Assembly (NCBI GenBank): GCA_002270565.1
Contig: NQMI01000030.1
Span: forward strand, 332,941 to 396,940
Origin: Stenocarpella maydis
Taxonomy: Eukaryota; Ascomycota; Sordariomycetes; Diaporthales; Diaporthaceae
Direction of reading: 5' to 3'
Length of the DNA stretch: 64,000 nt
Part shown: in pieces, positions 57,132-64,000 of the stretch
Position numbering within the stretch: position 1 is the first letter of the stretch
How the letters are laid out: each line of letters starts with the position of its first letter
Position numbers and translations under genes: made by a program
The notes under the pieces: model-generated
Seen by the model: only the letters and a program-made list of their open reading frames with translations
What the model was told of the DNA's origin: nothing
Databases searched by the model: none

Positions 57132-59201
57132 TTACGCCTTAACGAGCAAGCTCTTGCCCGTCATCTCCTTTGGCTGCTCTAGGCCCATGGCGGCCAGGAC
57201 GGTGGGGGCGACATCGCCCAGTACACCGGTGTCGCCCTTCTTGAGGCTCCAGCCCTCGGGGGCGTTGGCCATGATGAAGGGAACCTTGTTGGTGGTGTGG
57301 CTGGTCTTGGGCTTGCCGTCGGGGAACTTCATCTCCTCGGCGTTGCCGTGGTCGGACGTGATGAAGAGGATGTAGTTCTCCTTCTTGCACGCCTCGTAGA
57401 TCTTGCCGATGGCCTTGTCGGTGGTCTCGACGCCGACAAGCGCGGCCTCGTAGACGCCCGTGTGGCCGACCATGTCTGGCGGGGCAAAGTTATTCATGAC
57501 AAAGGGGAACTTGTGCTCGCCCAGGCGCTTGGCGACCTGGTTGGCGACGCCGTCGGCGGACATCTCGGGCGCCTTGTCGTAGGTGGGGACAGACTTGTTG
57601 GAGGGGACGAGATCCTGAGACTCGTCACGGGTCTCGAGGTCAAAGGCCTTCTCGACACCGCCGTTGAAGAAGAAGGTGACGTGGGCGTACTTCTCCGTCT
57701 CGGCGATGTGCACCTGCTCAACGCCCTGCTTGCCGAGCCACTCTGCGAGGACGTTGCCCATGTGCTGGGGTGCGAAGGCAACCTCGAAGGGGAAGTCGAG
57801 CTTGTACTGGGTCATGGTCACAAGCCTGTCGATCTTGGGGTACTCGAAGTCGGGCCTTGGTGACCGGTCGGCGTCTCCGAGGAGCTGCGTGATTTGTCGG
57901 ACACGGTCGGACCTGTAGTTGAAGAAGAAGACGACATCGCCATCTTTTTTACTGGGTTAGCAGTGACACAGAAAGCGAGAGGCTGCATTCGAATCCTCAC
58001 CCTTGATGCGACCAGCATCACCGTTCACGATGATGGGCTTGAGAAACTCGTCGTTCTCGCCCTTCTCGTATCGCTCCTTTACAGTGGCGACAGGGTCACT
58101 GCTCGCCTCACCCTCGCCGTGGACCATGCCTTTGAGGGCGAGCTCGACGCGCTCCCACCTCTTGTCGCGGTCCATGGCGTAGTAACGGCCGACAATGGTG
58201 GCTAGCTTGCCGACACCAAGCTCCTTGATCTTGTCAAGCAGCTCTTGCAGGTAGCCGGCGCCAGACTTGGGGTCGGTGTCACGACCATCGCCGAAGAAGT
58301 GGATGTAGACCTCGGGGACCTGGTACTCCTTGGCGGCCTCGAGGAGGGCGTACAGGTGTGTTTGCTTAGCGTGCTGATTGTTGAAGGAGCACTGTTAGCA
58401 GCTTGAAACCCCTGGGACATGCACAGTGACAAGCTGTTGCCGAGTATATACATACCACGCCGCCGTGGGACACGAGACCGCAAAGATGCAGCCTGCCGTT
58501 GCCATTCTTGGCTGCCTCCATAGTCTTCTTGATGACTGGGGTCTTGCTGAACTCGCCCTTCTTGATGGTCTGGTCGATGCGCACAACGTCCTGCCAGACG
58601 ACACGGCCAGCTCCAATGTTCAAGTGGCCGACTTCTGAGTTTCCCATGAGACCCTCGGGCAGGCCGACGGCGAGGGAAGAGGCCTCGAGCTCAGTGTAGC
58701 CGGAAGCATTCTTGGTGAAGTCGTCCATGACCGGGGTCTTCGCGTTGGTGATGGCGTCTCCATTTTTGGGGGACTCGGCGGAGGGGATTCCCCACCCGTC
58801 AATGACGACTGTAGGTGCGCAGAAGCATTAGTATCAACCATGAAAGCTCGAGGTATATCAGGACGAGGCATGAGACAAGCAGGTAATCCGGCCGGGTGAG
58901 GGAGGAGCTGCTGGAGGTTCCATGCTGTTCCTCCGGAGCCAACTCTCCGCTGGTCGGCACCGACATTTCGATATGCTCCTGCGCCTGCGTCGGCCCCTGT
59001 CGCTGCCTCTGTCGGTGCATTTTGCCTCTGTCGCTCATTGCTGGCAATTGTTCGGGAAATAATGGTGCCCTAGTGAGAGGAGAGAGAGGAAGGGACCAGT
59101 AGGTGAGATGGCCGGACTGCTTCGAAGGGTTTGGACTCGAACGTACTTAGGCAAGCGTTTTGCTCTGGCTTGGTCATCTCGTCTGCTTTTCTCTTGGACA
59201 T
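57132..59201 (-). CDS. 2,3-bisphosphoglycerate-independent phosphoglycerate mutase
   Basis: Exons 59201-59147, 58808-58456, 58373-58001 and 57943-57132 give 530 residues. Introns are 338, 82 and 57 nt. The first splice restores CLIVIDGWGIP with metal-ligand Asp22. Further motifs: GLMGNSEVGHLNIGAGR with the phospho-acceptor Ser76, VSHGGVHAKQTHLYALL, IHFFGDGRDTDP, RYYAMDRDKRWERV, VVFFFNYRSDRVRQI, and the second metal cluster in NFAPPDMVGHTG and FITSDHGNAEEM. This is the Mn-dependent, alkaline-phosphatase-superfamily enzyme interconverting 3- and 2-phosphoglycerate in glycolysis and gluconeogenesis. Filamentous fungi commonly use this form, whereas budding yeast uses the cofactor-dependent one. 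The 338-nt first intron sits 55 nt after the ATG, a usual place for an expression-enhancing intron. Confidence 0.97.
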
Positions 59202-60154
59202 GGGGATAGAGGGACTGGTGGTTCTTGAGGTGCTCTGGAAGCAGGTAGGAGGACAGGTGTCGGGAATGCAGGTGAGAGATTTAAATAAGAATACTCGAGG
59301 TCTCAAACGGTCCGACCCAATTGTTGTCACACGTTTGTTGAGTGATTTCTGGTCGGTGGTGGGGGGTCCATGTTGGCATGACCTGACGTCTCCCGGGAGC
59401 TCTTGGGCCGTACGGACAGCGATAAGCCACAGATAGCACCGTATTTCTAGCGTCTAAGACGGTGATGATGACAGTGCGAATAAACGACCTCTAAACCGAG
59501 GGGCATCAGCTCACTCCCCGCTACTGGGTTCCTTACACTCAGGACAAATGCTCGCTGACCGACTTCTCCATCCTCGCTGAATTCCCGATCTTTCCAGTGC
59601 ACTCTGCCAGTAGCTTTGAATTGGAATACCGTATGAGCTTATCCCGTGTCGATGGGACCATCACGACAAGAGAGACGCACCTACTGAAACTTTGGATCAC
59701 GGCTTCCGAACCTGCCAGGCATTGGTGAGCTTTGAACCTGACCTATTCCCTGGTTGCCCCTGGACCTTGGCTGGTCTCCTGCTACCTATGGAGTGACCCG
59801 GGTTGGGCAGCACATGAAGTTTGTGTCAATAAGCTGGTGTAAGATTCCACATTGCTCTTCCCCTTACCCATGTACGCACGTGCCCAGGTACACTACTCAA
59901 GCCACCTGCCTGGGTTACCGAGGTCCATAGAACATTTAGGTGAGTGCTAGGGCGCACTTGAGCAGGCGCTTTCGTCAACGGCGCGTACGCTAACACCCAC
60001 AACACAGCATTTATACAGAGCCCATGGCTTGCTTGATCCTGACAGCACAAGCTCTTGCATTCTAAGAAACCCACACGAGCTGGACACTTTCATCGACTTC
60101 TTACCAGCATCCAGCACTGCTCCCGCCATCATCCCCACGCCCGTCCTTGGTAAA
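59202..60154. promoter_or_regulatory. Divergent promoter region, iPGM / MED9
   Basis: 953 bp between divergent starts, with no gene seen. The MED9 frame is open upstream of its ATG to about 60029 but lacks an earlier in-frame ATG. Confidence 0.55.
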
Positions 60155-60670
60155 ATGCCGTCTCCATCGGGTCCAAACAACAGCCCGCACCCCCTCCCGG
60201 GAGGTCTCTCCCCCGACTCTGTTGATGTCAACTCGGAGCTCTTTACAATCCTCTCCCGCCTGCGCTACACAGACAAGAATAGCGCATCCACAAATGGCGA
60301 CGGTGACCCCAACAAGCCTGGCACAAACACCCCCGCCGGCGGTCTACCGGGCTCGACTCCATCGCGAGGCGCAATTCAAGCAGCCAGTGGCTCCGACACC
60401 AAGACTCTCTCTACCAAGGACATCACTGCTGCCACTGACCCGCTGAAGCACAAGATCCAGCGCGCCCGCGCCGCAGTCCACACACTGCCCGACATTTCTC
60501 GGTCCACCGCAGAACAGGAGGCTGAGATAATGGAGCAGCAGGCCAAGATCGAGAAGCAGCGCCAGGTCCTCCTGAGGCTGAAGGATTTTGGTCTCCGGTT
60601 CAGCCACGGGAGTAGAGATGTCGAGATGGGTGGGGCGAGTGCGCAGGGAGGAGGACATTCTTTGGGCTAG
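60155..60670 (+). CDS. MED9: Mediator complex subunit 9
   Basis: Single exon, 171 residues, ATG at 60155. A Pro/Ser-rich N-terminus leads to SVDVNSELFTILSRLRY. The C-terminal block is the Med9 helical hairpin: DPLKHKIQRARAAVHTLPDI, then STAEQEAEIMEQQAKIEKQR and QVLLRLKDFGLRF. Med9 sits in the middle module of Mediator, which links activators to RNA polymerase II. Length fits the fungal family. The TAG at 60668-60670 is followed in the same frame by 1.3 kb of open sequence (next entry), which is unusual. The family call rests on the helical core and is fairly firm. Confidence 0.8.
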   Translation: MPSPSGPNNSPHPLPGGLSPDSVDVNSELFTILSRLRYTDKNSASTNGDGDPNKPGTNTPAGGLPGSTPSRGAIQAASGSDTKTLSTKDITAATDPLKHKIQRARAAVHTLPDISRSTAEQEAEIMEQQAKIEKQRQVLLRLKDFGLRFSHGSRDVEMGGASAQGGGHSLG

Positions 60671-60715
60671 GCGCCCAGGACTCCAACTCGTGATGCCAGT
60701 GTGCTCAATTTTTCG

Positions 60716-61984
60716 ATGGAAAGCGGCGAGTGCGCTGTTTCAACGAATATATCTAGGAGAGACCGTACTCCGGGAGCGAGCACTATTACTCCTGCGCCTA
60801 AGAACGGGCATGCCACCAGCGGAGTCGAGAGTGGCACCACTGAGCACGGAAGGCATGGCGGAACTCAGATCGCAAACCCGGATGAACCACTGCATCGGGA
60901 CGTCAATAGTCACGGTTCGGGACGCCGAACTGAAGACCACCAAGTACAAGTGCGAAGCCAGTCTCGTAATGCGCCGGGTCCCATTCCATTCAGTATTTGG
61001 ACCTCCGCCCAGCAGCAAAAAGGCAGCCAGAGCGGTGACCCTTTTAGCGATGCAGGGCTTTCGTGCAAGGCCATAAACGTCAACAGGGTTGAACAGGAGA
61101 CCGAGGCGACTGGCTCAGAGGACGCTGTGATTGAAGACGCTGTTCCTCCATTTCCTGTCGAGGCTGGCCAGCCAGACGGGAGCACAATGAACGAGCCAGT
61201 GGCGCCCGACGTATTGGATGAGGAGGCCCGTGAAAAGGCTCTTGAGCGGTCCCAGGAGCCATATCTCCACGAGGAGGCCTACGAGCAGACTCATGAGCAA
61301 GTCTATGAGCAACCTCACGAGGGACGTGGCGCAAGCACCGTTGCCACTGCTCCCTGCAAGGGGAAGCAACTAGAACGAGCGCCTCCAGAGCCAACGAGCG
61401 GTCACGATTCTATAATGTTCACTGTGGCCGCAGCAAACGGTTGGGTAACAATCCCGATCCCGCCGGACTACCTCAAGGTTCGATACCTCCTCTGGCTCAT
61501 GAAGTCGACTTCGGTCACCTGCCCTGCACCCGAGACCCAACCTGCGCCGCGCACGCCGAGCCCAGAGAAGTCATACAAGGAGACTTTGTCCACCTCGGGA
61601 CAACTGCTCACGAAGGCCTCCGAGAAGACGCCATCCGAGGCTCTCACCGCCGAAGACGATGCATGGTCGCCGCCGCGAAACCTGAGCGCTAAGAGGAAGG
61701 CGGCTGAAGCAGACTGGTCGGACGATGAACCCGTCGCAGTGCCAGACTCACCGCCCCCGCCGCCGACTCGGATCAAGAGGATCATACTTCATTTCAGGCG
61801 GAAGGAAAAGACCGAGACCGAGGGCGCCGCCGCACTCGTGTCGGAGCCCGAGGAGGAGGGCGATGATGAGGACGCGGACCAGGAGCAGAGTGACCAGGAG
61901 AGCACGGAGGCTCCCGATGAGTCGGTCGCACAAGGCGGTGGAATGTCCAACGAGGAGGCTGATGAGGCAGATGTTGAGGCCTGA
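60716..61984 (+). CDS. Acidic low-complexity protein of unknown function, in frame with MED9
   Basis: The frame is open from 60671, directly after the MED9 stop, to TGA at 61982-61984. The first ATG (60716) would give 422 residues. Composition is Glu/Pro/Ser/Thr-rich with short repeats (EEAYEQTHEQVYEQPHE). One possibly folded segment reads FTVAAANGWVTIPIPPDYLK. A basic NLS-like stretch RKAAEADWSDDEP / TRIKRIILHFRRKEK is followed by a strongly acidic tail. No family recognised. With only 45 nt between MED9 stop and this ATG there is no room for a normal promoter, so it may be read by stop-codon readthrough, by alternative splicing around the TAG, or as a second cistron; or it may be a fortuitous open frame. 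Confidence 0.5.
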   Translation: MESGECAVSTNISRRDRTPGASTITPAPKNGHATSGVESGTTEHGRHGGTQIANPDEPLHRDVNSHGSGRRTEDHQVQVRSQSRNAPGPIPFSIWTSAQQQKGSQSGDPFSDAGLSCKAINVNRVEQETEATGSEDAVIEDAVPPFPVEAGQPDGSTMNEPVAPDVLDEEAREKALERSQEPYLHEEAYEQTHEQVYEQPHEGRGASTVATAPCKGKQLERAPPEPTSGHDSIMFTVAAANGWVTIPIPPDYLKVRYLLWLMKSTSVTCPAPETQPAPRTPSPEKSYKETLSTSGQLLTKASEKTPSEALTAEDDAWSPPRNLSAKRKAAEADWSDDEPVAVPDSPPPPPTRIKRIILHFRRKEKTETEGAAALVSEPEEEGDDEDADQEQSDQESTEAPDESVAQGGGMSNEEADEADVEA

Positions 61985-62444
61985 TAACCCCGGCGAGGAG
62001 ATTATGCTTCTGTAGATGCGCGGAGGTGGGGAGGGGGCACCAGTCTGGTGTGTGAGTGAGATGGGCTTGTTCTGTAGCGGGGTAAGCAGGAGCAGCGAGA
62101 GAGGTTTCGCACATCGATACCTGATCACACGATAGCAACCAGGGATAACCTGTACCAGCGTGGTGGCACGAGGTAGACAGACAATGCGTTAATAGCATGA
62201 GTGTACGAAAACGTAACCATTTTATTGCGGTGCTATAAAGCGGTGTGGTCGTTTGTGAAATCCCAAGGGAGATGAATCTTGATGGGACAAGCCGATTAAT
62301 TAATTACGCCCTGCCATATATCGATCCGAACTCCCGAACGATGCCTTGCTCAGAGTGTTCAACGCCATGCACGCCAGGGCCCCCCCCCTCTGTTATACAC
62401 GCCACACGTCTTCTGTCTGCACACAAACTCGCGAGCCTACCAAA
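61985..62444. other. Convergent 3' region before the cofactor C gene
   Basis: 460 bp without a gene, presumably 3' UTRs. Confidence 0.6.
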
Positions 62445-63700
62445 TCAGGTACGGATACCAACCTGCCGCAGGATATCCTCGGTACTCAGCGCCGGCCCGC
62501 CCTTGACGGTGGTCGTCCAGAACTCGTCAGGCACGGCGGGGTCGCCGTCGGCGGCGCCCAGCCTCGTCCAGTTGGGGCTGGGCTCGGCCTTGAGCCAGCC
62601 AAAGTCGTCGACGCGGTCCCACTGGTTGCTGTCGGGCCCGTTGTGCTGGCCGCGCGCCAGGAAGGCCGCGGGGAGGGGCGCGACGCGGACGCCCTCGCAG
62701 CCCTCGATGATGGGGTGGCTGCCGCACCACAGGTAGGCCGTGACGTTGCGGCAGTCGTGCATGCGGACCTGGCGCGCGTTGACGACGAGCACGCTGTCGG
62801 CCACGCCCGTCACGTGCGCGGGCCCCGCCACCTGGCCTGCTATCACGAGGCTGCGCGAGATGTTGCGGATGGCCAGGGTGTTGAAGGGGGCTGCGCCGCC
62901 GGCGGCGGCGGCGGCGGCGGTGGTGGTCCCCTTCTTGTTCCTCTTGTTGGCGGCAAAGGGCGCGGACATGTCCAGCACGCAGCCCCGCAGCTCCGTCAGC
63001 GTGCCCGAGGCCGTGGCCCGCGACGCCGTGGCCGGCAGGATGATGTGCATGCCGCGGTGGTTGGAGATGTCGATGTCGCGCGCCTGCGAGAAGCTGGGCT
63101 TGCGGGGGCCCGGCCCGCCCTGCGACGCCATCTCGGCGTTGTAGTCCTTGGTGGCCGCGGCCGCGCCGCCGCGGCCGCCGCCGAAGCTCGGCAGGTCGCC
63201 GACGGCGTCTTTGCCCTCCGCCTGCTGCCGGTGGCGCGGCCGGCGTCCGCCGGTACCGCGGGTGCCCTGGCTGCTGCTGCTGCTGCTGCTGTCGTTCCCG
63301 GCCGCGACCCACGAGTCCTTGGTACTCCTGGGTGAACTCGAAGCGGTCTTGCGGCCGGGCCCCTGCTCTGGATTTGACCTGCTCACGCAGTGCCTTGAGA
63401 GCCTGTGGTGGTGCTGTAGCCAGTTGATTTTTTTTTGGCTGAGGAATATTTTCGGGCATCATGTGTCGGAGCGGGGGACATACCTGGCCATAGACCATCT
63501 GTTCGCGAGGGGGCGCATATTCGGAGGCGTCAGAGACCTCGTTGGTCAGCCTGGAGATGCCGCTGAGGACATGGTCTGTCGCGTCCTTGCGCTCGCCGCT
63601 GGTGGGGGAGGTGTTTGCGAGATTTGCAATGTCCTCCTGGAGGGCGGTGGCCTGGGCCTCAAAGTGCCTGTAGATCTCCCCGCAGACCCTCCGCTGCCCC
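62445..63700 (-). CDS. Tubulin-folding cofactor C (TBCC domain), N-terminus unresolved
   Basis: Supported exons: about 63700-63484 (EIYRHFEAQATALQEDIANL, KDATDHVLSGISRLTNEVSD), 63402-63313 (ALKALREQVKSRAG, DRFEFTQEYQ) and 63266-62445. The first junction is an 81-nt intron (GTATGT...CACAG). The second needs a frame change, best met by a 46-nt intron (GTGGGT...CCAG) covering the CAG repeat. The C-terminal part is a TBCC beta-helix: ARDIDISNHRGMHIILPATA, TLAIRNISRSLVIAGQVAGP, VLVVNARQVRMHDCRNVTAY, CGSHPIIEGCEGV and NQWDRVDDFGWLK. Cofactor C completes the tubulin folding cycle by stimulating GTP hydrolysis on beta-tubulin and releasing the heterodimer. No in-frame ATG precedes the first block, so a short upstream exon is missing; one phase-compatible candidate starts at the ATG at 63983. 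Confidence 0.85.
63269..63291. repeat. (CAG)7 microsatellite inside the cofactor C gene
   Basis: Seven to eight CAG/CTG triplets at the place where the reading frame changes. Length changes of whole triplets would not themselves shift the frame. Confidence 0.95.
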
Positions 63701-64000
63701 CTAGTCGCCGTCTTTATATGAACTCCGTTTTGCTTCCATCCGTCCGCATGTGTGTGCCTTGATTCTGAGCTTGCTCTCCTTCATCCCACATGACAAGGCT
63801 CGTGTGAGACGGAATATGGTGGAAATCGTGAGCCAGCGAAGAATTCCCTCCTGCTTACCGCCCGACCGACCCGTTTATCTCCCCATCTACCTAGTCCATC
63901 TCACCACAACCACACAGATGAGACCACTTACTCTGCGGGCCCATGGCTTACCAAGGGGGCTTTCCAGGTCTGAAAACCGACATGGACCCCAAGGAGCGCT
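63701..64000. other. Right end of window, probable 5' region of cofactor C
   Basis: Contains three GTAAG-type donor sequences on the minus strand, consistent with a spliced 5' end of the cofactor C gene. Nothing else is recognisable. Confidence 0.4.

Noticed and set aside
57960..58010. tRNA-like T-arm motif (CATTCGAATCC)
   Set aside because: It lies at the intron boundary of the phosphoglycerate mutase and has no cloverleaf partners. No other convincing tRNA was found in the window.
63148..63762. Plus-strand frame of about 200 codons opposite cofactor C
   Set aside because: It overlaps the conserved TBCC exons in antisense and has no recognisable domain.

Overview
The window is nuclear DNA from a filamentous ascomycete, most likely a Sordariomycete. 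The genes have short introns (mostly about 50-120 nt) with GTRNGT-type donors and CTRAC-like branch points. Intergenic DNA is long and rich in microsatellites, and a recognisable circadian clock gene frequency (frq) is present. I see no rRNA, tRNA, CRISPR array or intact transposon. A 16-base run of N at 6344-6359 marks an assembly gap.

Left part (1-19.1 kb): the 3' end of a RINT1/Tip20 tether gene (+), a YMC1-type mitochondrial carrier (-), an AT-richer 3.2 kb stretch with a decayed HET-domain fragment, COG3 (-) divergent from an FMP25-like RCC1-repeat mitochondrial protein (+), a classical tyrosine phosphatase (+) and an amidohydrolase (+).

Middle (19.1-40 kb): a 9.2 kb span with no recognisable gene but many simple repeats leads to a folliculin/Lst7 gene (+). 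Then come the proteasome ATPase Rpt3 (-), a small three-exon gene of unknown function (+), the kinetochore MIND subunit Mis14/Nsl1 (+) and the lipid-transfer protein Sec14 (-).

Right part (40-64 kb): a heavily degraded NACHT/STAND (NLR-like) pseudogene (-) with seven separable lesions, the five-exon prefoldin subunit 3 gene PAC10 (-), frq (-) with about 6.3 kb of gene-poor upstream DNA, cofactor-independent phosphoglycerate mutase (-) divergent from Mediator subunit 9 (+), a long open frame separated from MED9 by one in-frame TAG, and tubulin cofactor C (-), whose N-terminus is unresolved.

Most intact genes are single-copy housekeeping functions: vesicle tethering and Golgi traffic (Tip20, COG3, Sec14), protein folding and turnover (prefoldin, cofactor C, Rpt3), chromosome segregation (Mis14), nutrient signalling (Lst7), mitochondria (YMC1, FMP25) and glycolysis (iPGM). 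The decaying genes (HET and NLR) are both of the non-self-recognition type and lie in the two AT-richer, gene-poor islands. Exon coordinates were worked out by hand from frame continuity, splice consensus and family similarity. No alignment or database search was run.
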